In this document: piece after piece, positions 48,402-57,458 of the stretch | Layout of the letters: every line of letters begins with the position of its first letter | Position numbering within the stretch: the stretch's first letter is position 1 | Source: an uncultured Aquimarina sp. | Lineage (GTDB): Bacteria > Bacteroidota > Bacteroidia > Flavobacteriales > Flavobacteriaceae | Direction of reading: 5' to 3' | NCBI GenBank assembly: GCA_947493495.1 | Contig: CANLRN010000012.1 | Span: 1 to 64,000, forward strand | Length of the DNA: 64,000 nt | The notes under the pieces: model-generated | What the model was told of the DNA's origin: nothing | What the model saw: the letters and a program-made list of their open reading frames with translations, nothing else | The model's database searches: none | Made by a program: the position numbers and the translations under genes

Positions 48402-48564
48402 ATACGATTTATGAATAAAAATTTCGCATCTAATGACATTCTTTTTCTACTATATTTTCTTCATAAAATTAAACAATAGCTATGGCTATTCTTTAATTTG
48501 ATTCATCAATCTAGCGAAAAATCCTTGCCATTATTTTTACGAAATTCTCATCCGTAAATCGTAT
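48402..48564 (-). mobile_element. MITE-like element copy 2 (163 bp)
   Basis: Reverse complement of 13734-13897 with few differences; ends ATACGATTTA...TAAATCGTAT. Confidence 0.7.
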
Positions 48565-48733
48565 TACACACAACTTTTAGGAAAGTCAGAAGTGAAAAGT
48601 TGAGAATCAGGAATTTCCCCTTTGAAAGGTGGCTAGGAGGATGTTTTTGACGTAAAATAAACGATAAGAAAAAGTAATTTCTTATTGTCTGGTTCATAAT
48701 TAATTGCATCAATAATAATAAAATTGGTTCAAA

Positions 48734-48985
48734 ATGGGAATAGTAAGAAAATCCATAACCTTTACAGAGCAACAAGATACGTATATAAAAAGCCTAATAG
48801 AAAAAGGGTTCTATACTAATGATAGTGAATATGTAAGAGACATCATTCGTAAAGATCAAGAGAATAGAAAGAGAGGTATTGATTTATATGATGCACTAGT
48901 TGATGGAATTGAAAGTGGAGTATCTGACAAAACTGTTGATAGTATATGGGATGAAGCTATAAGAGCACATGAAAAAGGAAAATAA
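48734..48985 (+). CDS. ParD/CopG-like antitoxin
   Basis: KSITFTEQQDTYIKSLIEKGFYTNDSEYVRDIIRKDQE; overlaps the ParE-like gene. Confidence 0.9.
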   Translation: MGIVRKSITFTEQQDTYIKSLIEKGFYTNDSEYVRDIIRKDQENRKRGIDLYDALVDGIESGVSDKTVDSIWDEAIRAHEKGK

Positions 48986-49256
48986 ATACAGCTTAAGTGT
49001 AAGAGCTTCGATTGATATAAGAGAAATTGCTGATTTTACCATAGAAAAATTTGGGATTCAACAGTCTGAAAAGTATAGGGATAGTTTAATAGAAATATTA
49101 AATAAACTAGGAAAACATCCCGAGATTGGAAGAGAATATATTGCTATAAAAAACAGAATGCTATCGAGGTACAGATTTAAAGCTCATACCATATTCTTTT
49201 ATCCAATAGATCAAAAAGTATTCATAGTACGTATACTTGGTGATAAAATGAGTTAA
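48969..49256 (+). CDS. ParE/RelE-like toxin
   Basis: YSLSVRASIDIREIADFTIEKFG...LGKHPEIGREYIAIKNRMLSRYRFKAHTIFFYP. Confidence 0.9.
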   Translation: MKKENKYSLSVRASIDIREIADFTIEKFGIQQSEKYRDSLIEILNKLGKHPEIGREYIAIKNRMLSRYRFKAHTIFFYPIDQKVFIVRILGDKMS

Positions 49257-49423
49257 TAATGAAATCTGGAGGAAATGATGGCGATTATGGTGGAGGAGGC
49301 GCACCAAATTAAAGTTCAAATAAACGATCCGTTTGAGTATAGGATAAATATTATTAATTGTCAGAATGATAAAGTTTAGACTGCATTCAAACGGATCGTT
49401 TTAAATACTTGTATTTCTATGTT

Positions 49424-49555
49424 TTACACATCAGTAACGCATAGAAAAGTACCTGGCCATTTTACACAAATAGTGTTGGTCCCTGCTTTGACAGATTGTT
49501 GTTCTTGTTTATTTAAAACTTGAAGGTTTTGTATATTTAACAGTTTTTCTAACAT
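49424..49555 (-). CDS. RiPP/bacteriocin-like precursor peptide, 43 aa
   Basis: Translated from the reverse strand: MLEKLLNIQNLQVLNKQEQQSVKAGTNTICVKWPGTFLCVTDV; leader-like LNKQEQQSVKAG then a short two-Cys core. Below ORF-track size. Confidence 0.6.
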   Translation of the reverse strand: MLEKLLNIQNLQVLNKQEQQSVKAGTNTICVKWPGTFLCVTDV

Positions 49556-50050
49556 AATATATAGTATTATAATTAATAATACTTTAAATTATTATTTTAT
49601 GATAATAAAATAATGAATAATGAGGGTTTTAGTTAAAATTTTGTGGATAAACAACCATATTTTGAGGATGATGTTTGTAATTTCTATTAAAAAACTGAAG
49701 ACCTTAATTAGAATAATACTCCAATAAAAAGAAAAGATATAAAAGTCTAAATAAACGATCAACTAATAGATAAGAATCAAGGCTAACTAAATTACTAGGT
49801 GTTCTAGATATATGACGTGTATTAATTAGGAAAATTATGGATATACATAAAATCCACAACGCTTATTTAAAATATATTTCAAAAGAATTCTTGAATCAAA
49901 AAAAGCGAATACACACCTTAAGAATTGTATAAAACCAGTATATGCTATAGTTACAACGCTTTTAATCCTATATAAAACCCCCAACAAATTGTTTAACCTA
50001 ACGCCATTTTAAAAACAAGAAGTAATTAATTAAAAAGGTTATAAAACAAA

Positions 50051-50079
50051 AACAACTTACTGCTATTCAGTAAGTTGTT
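50051..50079. terminator. intrinsic terminator downstream of tRNA-Leu
   Basis: Perfect hairpin AACAACTTACTG-CTATT-CAGTAAGTTGTT. Confidence 0.75.
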
Positions 50080-50087
50080 TGTTAAAG

Positions 50088-50169
50088 TACTCAAGGTGGG
50101 AATCGAACCCACACTCTCGAAAGAACTGGATTTTGAATCCAGCGCGTCTACCAATTCCGCCACTTGAGC
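50088..50169 (-). tRNA. tRNA-Leu (CAA)
   Basis: Reverse strand GCTCAAGTGGCGGAATTGGTAGACGCGCTGGATTCAAAATCCAGTTCTTTCGAGAGTGTGGGTTCGATTCCCACCTTGAGTA; anticodon loop TTCAAAA; acceptor GCTCAAG/CTTGAGT. Confidence 0.95.
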
Positions 50170-50326
50170 ATCATATACTGTGATCGGACGGCAAAATTAA
50201 AAAAATATTTGATCAGATCAATTAAATAAGTAATAAATTAAGAGTGAGAGTAGAAATAAATTTTTAAATTTGCACCTTGTTTTTATAAAATAAGTTTTAA
50301 CTCATTACAAAACAATAATTTACCCT

Positions 50327-51268
50327 ATGCCTAATTCAATTACAGAAGCAAAGTTTTTTGCTTGTAACCAAAGTACAGAACTAGCAGATAAAATAGTACG
50401 AGCGTATGGGGCTAAGTTAGGGAATGTGATTACATCAACCTATAGTGATGGCGAGTTTCAACCTTCTTTTGAAGAATCTGTAAGAGGCTCTAGAGTTTTT
50501 ATTATTGGATCTACGCACCCGAGTTCTGATCATTTAATGGAAATGTTATTGATGTTGGATGCTGCAAAACGAGCTTCTGCTCGTCACATCACAGCAGTAC
50601 TGCCGTACTACGGTTGGGCACGTCAGGATAGAAAGGATAAACCAAGAGTTCCTATTGCCGCTAAGCTAATTGCAAAAATGCTAGAAACGGCAGGAGCAAC
50701 AAGAATAATCACGATGGACTTGCATGCAGATCAAATACAAGGGTTTTTTGAGAAACCTGTAGATCATTTATATGCATCCACTATATTTTTACCATATTTG
50801 AAATCACTTAATTTAGATAACCTTACAATTGCTTCTCCTGATATGGGAGGATCCAAAAGAGCCTATGCATATTCAAAAGCATTACAAAGTGATGTAGTTA
50901 TCTGCTATAAGCAAAGAGCAAAAGCAAATGTAATTTCTCATATGGAGTTGATTGGAGATGTAACGGGTAAGAATGTAGTATTGGTTGATGATATGGTAGA
51001 TACTGCCGGGACACTTACTAAAGCAGCAGATTTAATGATAGAAAGAGGAGCAAAAAGTGTAAGAGCGATTTGTACACATCCTATTCTTTCAGGAACTGCT
51101 TATGAAAGATTAGAAAATTCAAAACTAGAAGAATTAATCATTACTGATTCTATTCCTCTTAAACAAAAAAGTGATAAAATTAGAGTGATTACTTGTGCAA
51201 ATTTATTTGCAGATGTGATGAATAGAGTTCATAACAATGAATCTATTAGCTCTAAGTTTATAATGTAA
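50327..51268 (+). CDS. prs: ribose-phosphate pyrophosphokinase
   Basis: YYGWARQDRKDKPRVPIAAKLIAKML...NVVLVDDMVDTAGTLTKAADLM. Confidence 0.96.
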   Translation: MPNSITEAKFFACNQSTELADKIVRAYGAKLGNVITSTYSDGEFQPSFEESVRGSRVFIIGSTHPSSDHLMEMLLMLDAAKRASARHITAVLPYYGWARQDRKDKPRVPIAAKLIAKMLETAGATRIITMDLHADQIQGFFEKPVDHLYASTIFLPYLKSLNLDNLTIASPDMGGSKRAYAYSKALQSDVVICYKQRAKANVISHMELIGDVTGKNVVLVDDMVDTAGTLTKAADLMIERGAKSVRAICTHPILSGTAYERLENSKLEELIITDSIPLKQKSDKIRVITCANLFADVMNRVHNNESISSKFIM

Positions 51269-51295
51269 ATTAATAACTATTAATATATTTTAAAA

Positions 51296-51934
51296 ATGAA
51301 GTCATTAACAATCAATGCATCTCAAAGAGAAAGCGTAGGCAAGAAAGCTACAAAAGCCTTACGTAATGCTGGACAGGTACCTTGTGTGATATATGGTGGA
51401 GACACTATTGTACACTTTGCAGCGCCAGAAATTGCTTTCAAAAATTTAGTGTACACTCCAGACGTTCATACCGTGGTAATAGCGTTGGATAATGGTAAAA
51501 ATATAAATGCAATCTTACAGGACATTCAATTTCATCCAGTGACGGATAAGATTTTGCATATTGATTTTATCGAAATTTTTGATGACAAACCAATTACTGT
51601 AGAGCTTCCTTTTAGAACAACTGGAAACTCTCGTGGTGTTCGTAATGGAGGTGTTTTACGTTACAACCTAAGACGTATAAAAGTAAAAGGAATGGCACCT
51701 AAGTTACCAGACGTGATCGAAGGAGATATCTCTGAACTTAAGATCGGAAATAAATTATATGTAACAGATGTAGATAGTGATGGTTTTACTATTCTACACC
51801 CAGAAAATACTGTAATATGTATGATCAAAACTTCTCGTACAGCAATCGAAGATGAAGAAGAAACAGAAGAAGAAGAAGGAGCAGCAGCAGAGGGAGCAGA
51901 AGGAGCAGCAGCAGAAGCACCTGCAGAAGCATAA
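51296..51934 (+). CDS. rplY: 50S ribosomal protein L25/general stress protein Ctc
   Basis: [25 protein letters not shown]; acidic/Ala-rich C-terminus; directly after prs. Confidence 0.95.
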   Translation: MKSLTINASQRESVGKKATKALRNAGQVPCVIYGGDTIVHFAAPEIAFKNLVYTPDVHTVVIALDNGKNINAILQDIQFHPVTDKILHIDFIEIFDDKPITVELPFRTTGNSRGVRNGGVLRYNLRRIKVKGMAPKLPDVIEGDISELKIGNKLYVTDVDSDGFTILHPENTVICMIKTSRTAIEDEEETEEEEGAAAEGAEGAAAEAPAEA

Positions 51935-51962
51935 TTTATTTTTATGTCTTTATATATAAAAC

Positions 51963-51994
51963 AAAAGCACTTCGAGTCTCCGAAGTGCTTTTTT
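51963..51994 (+). terminator. intrinsic terminator after L25/Ctc
   Basis: AAAGCACTTCG-AGTCTC-CGAAGTGCTTTTTTT. Confidence 0.85.
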
Positions 51995-52054
51995 TATAAA
52001 CTTAGATCACCTCTTTGAATGAAGTTACTATTCTTCACAAAATGAAAATAAGAT

Positions 52055-52681
52055 ATGTTTTCTACTATCAGATCATTATTTTTGAAAAATAAAAAAGAAA
52101 TCCACGAAGATCTTATGAAAAAATTTCTTGTTGTTGGTCTTGGTAATATTGGCCCAAAATATGTTAATACTCGTCATAATATTGGATTTAAAATACTAGA
52201 TACAATGGCTGATGAAGTATCTTTAAGTTTTGAAACAGAAAAACTTGGAGATCTTACTACATATAGGTTTAAAGGGCGTACAATTCTTTTACTAAAGCCT
52301 AATACATATATGAATCTTAGTGGTAAAGCAGTACGATATTGGCTAACAAAAGAAAAAATTCCCCTCGAAAACCTTTTAATCATTACAGATGATATTAATT
52401 TACCATTTGGTACTATCAGACTTAAAACTAAAGGAAGCGCAGGAGGACATAATGGTCTCAAGGATGTAGAATTAAAACTAAACACTTCTACATATAATCG
52501 TTTTAGATTTGGAGTAGGAGCAGAATTTGGTAAAGGAAGACAAGTAGATTATGTATTAGGGGAGTGGAGTTCCGAAGAACAAAATGCTTTACCAGAAAGA
52601 CTGGATAAAGGAATAGCGTTAATCAAATCATATGTTACTGCTGGATTAGCTAATACTATGAGCGCCTTTAATGGGAAATAA
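52055..52681 (+). CDS. pth: peptidyl-tRNA hydrolase
   Basis: FLVVGLGNIGPKYVNTRHNIGFKILD...KPNTYMNLSGKAV...DDINLPFGTIRLKTKGSAGGHNGLKD. Start may be the internal MKKFLVVGLG. Confidence 0.95.
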   Translation: MFSTIRSLFLKNKKEIHEDLMKKFLVVGLGNIGPKYVNTRHNIGFKILDTMADEVSLSFETEKLGDLTTYRFKGRTILLLKPNTYMNLSGKAVRYWLTKEKIPLENLLIITDDINLPFGTIRLKTKGSAGGHNGLKDVELKLNTSTYNRFRFGVGAEFGKGRQVDYVLGEWSSEEQNALPERLDKGIALIKSYVTAGLANTMSAFNGK

Positions 52682-52884
52682 ATAGTTGTTTTCGCTACAT
52701 TTGTTTAATTTTATGACGTATAAAAAACACAAGTATTTTTTAGAAAAAATTAAATTTTTATCAGAATAATTGATATTAATTTTTAATAAAATTTGAGATC
52801 TTTACAATGAAATATAATCATCACAATTCACTTTTATCACATCTTGAATTATCACATTTTATCTGATAATAAAAAAATAAACGG

Positions 52885-53817
52885 ATGAAACGTTATAAAG
52901 ATGCCAATACATATGATAATCAAACACCTTCTGTAGTAACAATAGGAACCTTTGATGGAGTTCACATAGGGCACAAAAAAATAATAGAACGCTTAGTAGA
53001 AACTTCGCAAAAAAATGATTTAGAATCTATAGTTCTTACTTTTTTTCCGCACCCTAGAATGATATTGCAAAAGGATACCAATATCAAGTTGATCAATACC
53101 ATTGAAGAACGAATACAAATATTAGAAAAAACGGGATTAGATAATCTAATCATACATCCATTTACCATGGAGTTTTCGAGACTTTCTGCAGGAGAGTATG
53201 TAGAACAAATGTTAGTTGATAAGCTACATGTAAGACATGTAATTATAGGATATGATCATAGATTTGGTAGAAATCGTAATTCTAATATAACTGACCTAGC
53301 TACTTATGGAATGCAAAATAACTTTACTGTAGAAGAAATCTCTAAACAAGATATAGAAGATGTGGCAGTAAGCTCGACAAAAATTCGCAATGCACTGCTA
53401 GACGGTGATATTACAAAAGCGAATATGTATTTGGGCTATAATTTTATGCTTACAGGTAGAGTAGTAAAAGGTAAAGAACTAGGGCGTAAACTAGAATATC
53501 CTACGGCTAACTTGCATATAGAAGAAGCGTATAAGATTATCCCTAGAAAAGGAGTCTATATAGTACGATCATTAATAGACAGTAAAACCTATTATGGGAT
53601 GATGAATATTGGCACCAATCCAACTGTTAGTGGAACAAAACAAACTATAGAAACTCATTTCTTTGATGCCTCTTTTAACCTGTATGATAAAAAAATTCAG
53701 ATCGAAATGCTAAAACGTATTAGAGATGAGAAAAAATTTGAATCTATAGAAGCATTAAAAATAGCAATGCAAGAAGATGAAGATTTCTCTAGAAACTATA
53801 TAAATGATATGGTATGA
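52885..53817 (+). CDS. ribF: bifunctional riboflavin kinase/FAD synthetase
   Basis: VVTIGTFDGVHIGHKKII...VIIGYDHRFGRNR...GKELGRKLEYPTANLHI. Confidence 0.95.
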   Translation: MKRYKDANTYDNQTPSVVTIGTFDGVHIGHKKIIERLVETSQKNDLESIVLTFFPHPRMILQKDTNIKLINTIEERIQILEKTGLDNLIIHPFTMEFSRLSAGEYVEQMLVDKLHVRHVIIGYDHRFGRNRNSNITDLATYGMQNNFTVEEISKQDIEDVAVSSTKIRNALLDGDITKANMYLGYNFMLTGRVVKGKELGRKLEYPTANLHIEEAYKIIPRKGVYIVRSLIDSKTYYGMMNIGTNPTVSGTKQTIETHFFDASFNLYDKKIQIEMLKRIRDEKKFESIEALKIAMQEDEDFSRNYINDMV

Positions 53818-55136
53818 TCAATCGGTGGTTGTTTGTACAGATAGACAACAGTGCGCTCATTATTTTTAGAGTATTTTTTGGATTTCTGATTGCTGCAGAA
53901 TCTTTTGGAGCGATCCTTACGGGCTGGGTTAAGCGAACATTGGTCGAACCAAAATTCACCTTCAATTTTATTGGATTTGATTTTTTACAGCCACTACCTG
54001 GGCCTGGAATGTATTTCTACTTTGCCTTGATGGGAATATTCGGGGTATTAGTAATGATTGGATATAAATACAGGTGGAGTATGATCGGATATACCATCTT
54101 GTGGGCAGGTGTTTATTATATGCAAAAATCTTCTTATAATAATCACTACTATCTACTTCTACTCTTATGCATAATGATGTCTGTTTTACCCGCAGGGAAT
54201 TATTTTTCTATAGATGTAAAACAAAATCCAATGGTAAAAAAGATAGCCATGCCGAGATGGTGTATCTTAGTTATTATTGCACAATTATGGATTGTATATA
54301 CCTATGCTTCTATAGCAAAAATATATCCTGATTGGTTGGATTTTACGGTAGCCAAAAATCTTATGATGTCCAGAGCCAATTATCCAATTATTGGAACTAC
54401 ATTACAACAACATTGGGTACATGTTTGTATTACTTATTTTGGGATTTTATTTGATTTGTTAATTATCCCGTTGTTACTGTGGCGAAAAACAAGAGTAGCT
54501 GCTTTCTGTATTAGTATCTTTTTTCATCTATTTAATTCTATAATATTTCAGATAGGAATATTTCCGTATTTGTCGCTGGCTTTTAGCGTATTTTTCTTTT
54601 CTAAAGAACGGATACATCACATCTTTATGCAAAAAAAAGAGTTTTATACCGCTAATGAGATAATAGTACCTGATTACAAGAAGGTATTACTCTCAGCTTT
54701 TGTGATTTGGTTTGTTATTCAGCTTACATTACCTATTAGACATTGGTGTATACCTGGAGATGTCTTATGGACAGAAGAAGGGCATAAACTCAGCTGGCGG
54801 ATGATGCTTAGAGGTAAATCAGGGCATACTAATTTCTATATTGTAGATACTGATGATACTAGTAGAAAAAGACAATTGGTAAATAAAAATGAATATTTGT
54901 CTAAGAAACAAATTAGGATGGTATCTGCTAAGCCAGATGGCATGTGGCAGTTTGCGCAATATCTCAAGGCCGAATATGCTGCTCAAGGAAAAAATATAGC
55001 CGTCTTTGTAGATAGTAAAGTATCTGTAAATGGTAAAAAATATAAAAAACTTATTGACTCTGAAGTAGATTTGGCATCTGTAACATGGAATTATTTTACC
55101 ACGAATCCTTGGGTTATAAAGTATTCAAATGACTAA
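53814..55136 (+). CDS. HTTM-domain (gamma-carboxylase-like) membrane protein
   Basis: Start overlaps ribF stop (ATGA); multi-TM with YMQKSSYNNHYYLLLLLCIMMSVLPAGNYFS and LPIRHWCIPGDVLWTEEGHKLSWRMMLRGKSG. Confidence 0.88.
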   Translation: MINRWLFVQIDNSALIIFRVFFGFLIAAESFGAILTGWVKRTLVEPKFTFNFIGFDFLQPLPGPGMYFYFALMGIFGVLVMIGYKYRWSMIGYTILWAGVYYMQKSSYNNHYYLLLLLCIMMSVLPAGNYFSIDVKQNPMVKKIAMPRWCILVIIAQLWIVYTYASIAKIYPDWLDFTVAKNLMMSRANYPIIGTTLQQHWVHVCITYFGILFDLLIIPLLLWRKTRVAAFCISIFFHLFNSIIFQIGIFPYLSLAFSVFFFSKERIHHIFMQKKEFYTANEIIVPDYKKVLLSAFVIWFVIQLTLPIRHWCIPGDVLWTEEGHKLSWRMMLRGKSGHTNFYIVDTDDTSRKRQLVNKNEYLSKKQIRMVSAKPDGMWQFAQYLKAEYAAQGKNIAVFVDSKVSVNGKKYKKLIDSEVDLASVTWNYFTTNPWVIKYSND

Positions 55137-55429
55137 TTAAAGAGTGTAGTAAAAATACATATTTGAACAATTTCATCAGATTTATGTACTCTAAAATCAT
55201 AATAAATGCCTCTTGCAATTATTCTTTACAGGCATCAATACTCTAAAAAATCTTAATTAAAATCATTTAATCGAGCACTAATGCTAATTTTTTGCAAAAT
55301 ATCTGTTAATAACGTGTGCGAACACGTTATTTTGATTCCTTCTTAATTTGTAATATAAAAACTAAGAAGAGGTTAAAATTAACACAAACTTTAAATTAAC
55401 ACATAATTATAAATTCAAACTACAATTGG

Positions 55430-55840
55430 ATGAGAGGTATTCTCATCTTTATTGCTTTTTGTTCTATAGAAGTAATTGCACAAAATTCTACCACAGCAAC
55501 TTCGTCTGGAAATTGGTCTAACTCTTCTATCACTTCGTCTAGTGTACCCAATCCTGGGCAAAGAGTCAGCTTTGATATCACGGATCAGATCAACCAAGCG
55601 CTCTCAAAGGGTCAACAAGCCATTAATTTTCGTTTGGGCAGTGGAATAAGCAGTCGTAACGACGCTCTTGTGAGCTACCATTCGTTTGAAGCGGCTAACG
55701 CTTCTGATAGACCATAGTTAACCTCTACAGCCACGAGAAGTGCGCTCACTGATGAAGAAAACCCGAAGGAAAATATTTATGTATATCCGAACCCGGTAGT
55801 AAAACACCGGGTTTTGATACATCCGGTGTTTTCTTATTAG
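55430..55840 (+). pseudogene. degraded T9SS-secreted protein with in-frame stop
   Basis: Signal peptide, then ...YHSFEAANASDRP-TAG-LTSTATRSALTDEENPKENIYVYPNPVVKHRVLIHPVFSY; same frame after TAG at 55715-55717, truncated sorting domain. Confidence 0.7.
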
Positions 55841-56128
55841 AATTTTTGATGTAAAGAGTGTTTTTTTTGCAAAAAAATAAGAATAAAATGATTTAATAAC
55901 CAAAATGAATATGTTGGAATAGAAAAGTTGTAATCTGTTTTATCGATTATATACTAATGCTATGAAGGAGCACAATACCTTTCATCCTTCTTAGAGTACA
56001 TAATAGCTATTTCCTCCTATTGAGTGTAGTTTTACCATTCTAAAATATTGATCAAAATTAATGTGAGAATTCAAAGTATTTAAACAGCTGTTTTCTTTAA
56101 ATTTGCGGTCTGATCTCATAATCCTTAA

Positions 56129-57418
56129 TTGCTCAAAATAGAAACTATGTTAGTTACTCAGGACATCATCACAAAAAAAGATGCATACATAAAAGCATTA
56201 GCCAAAAGAAATTTTAATGCCGCACCAATTATAGAAAAAGTAATTGCTCTAGATGAAGAAAGGCGTGCTACACAGGCTAAACTAGATAATATAAAAGCAG
56301 ATTCTAACAAACTAAATAAGGAGATTGGAGTTCTTTTTAAGAATGGAGAACAGCAAAAAGCAGGAATTTTAAAAGAAAAAGCTTCACAGATCAAAGAAAG
56401 TATGAGTGAACTTTCTGAAAAGCTTCCTGAAATTAAAGAAGAACTTGTCAATCTTTTATATACAATCCCGAATATCCCTCACTCTTCTGTCCCTGATGGA
56501 CAGAGTGATGAAGATAATGAAGAGATATTTAGAGAAGGAGACATTCCTGTATTAGAAAATGATGCAATGCCTCACTGGGAATTGGCAAAAAAATATGATA
56601 TTATAGATTTTGAATTGGGTGTAAAGATTACGGGTGCTGGTTTTCCAGTTTATAAAGGAAAAGGTGCTCGATTACAACGTGCATTGATTAGCTATTTTCT
56701 AGATAAAAATACTGCAGCGGGATATACAGAATATCAAGTTCCACATTTGGTAAACGAAGCTTCTGGATATGGTACAGGGCAATTACCTGATAAAGAAGGG
56801 CAAATGTACCACATTACTGCCGATGATTTGTATTTGATCCCCACAGCAGAAGTGCCAGTGACTAATATGTTTAGAAATGAATTGGTAACCGAAAAGGAGC
56901 TGCCTATTTGTTGTACTGGATATACACCCTGTTTTAGAAGAGAAGCTGGTTCTTATGGAGCACATGTACGTGGTCTGAATCGGTTGCATCAATTCGACAA
57001 AGTAGAAATCGTGCGCATCGAAAAACCAGAAAACTCATATGAAGCCCTAGATGGAATGGTAGCTCATGTAAAATCAATTTTAAAAGATTTAGAGTTACCC
57101 TACCGTATTTTACGTCTCTGCGGCGGAGATATTGGTTTTACGGCTGCTCTAACATATGATTTTGAGGTATTTTCTACCGCTCAAGATCGCTGGTTAGAGA
57201 TTAGCTCTGTTTCTAATTTTGAATCCTATCAAGCTAATCGACTAAAATTACGATTTAAAGATAATAATGGTAAAAACCAATTGGCTCATACATTGAATGG
57301 AAGTTCATTAGCCTTGCCAAGAGTATTAGCAGGGATTTTAGAAAATTATCAAACTCCAAAGGGGATAAAAATTCCTGATGTCTTAGTCCCTTATTGTGGG
57401 TTCGAATATATAGATTGA
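56129..57418 (+). CDS. serS: serine--tRNA ligase
   Basis: LYLIPTAEVPVTNMFRNELV...CFRREAGSYGAHVRGLNRLHQFDKVEIV. Start likely MLVTQDIIT. Confidence 0.96.
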   Translation: MLKIETMLVTQDIITKKDAYIKALAKRNFNAAPIIEKVIALDEERRATQAKLDNIKADSNKLNKEIGVLFKNGEQQKAGILKEKASQIKESMSELSEKLPEIKEELVNLLYTIPNIPHSSVPDGQSDEDNEEIFREGDIPVLENDAMPHWELAKKYDIIDFELGVKITGAGFPVYKGKGARLQRALISYFLDKNTAAGYTEYQVPHLVNEASGYGTGQLPDKEGQMYHITADDLYLIPTAEVPVTNMFRNELVTEKELPICCTGYTPCFRREAGSYGAHVRGLNRLHQFDKVEIVRIEKPENSYEALDGMVAHVKSILKDLELPYRILRLCGGDIGFTAALTYDFEVFSTAQDRWLEISSVSNFESYQANRLKLRFKDNNGKNQLAHTLNGSSLALPRVLAGILENYQTPKGIKIPDVLVPYCGFEYID

Positions 57419-57458
57419 TTTTTTGCTTACAGTAGTTGGTAATGTAAAGCCATGAATA

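Noticed and set aside
48734-49256. ParDE-like pair as a novel defence system
   Set aside because: Both genes look like ordinary ParD/ParE family members with standard overlap; no additional defence genes are adjacent.
51841-51934. Acidic/alanine-rich repeat tail ([26 protein letters not shown])
   Set aside because: Common low-complexity C-terminus of Bacteroidota L25/Ctc proteins.
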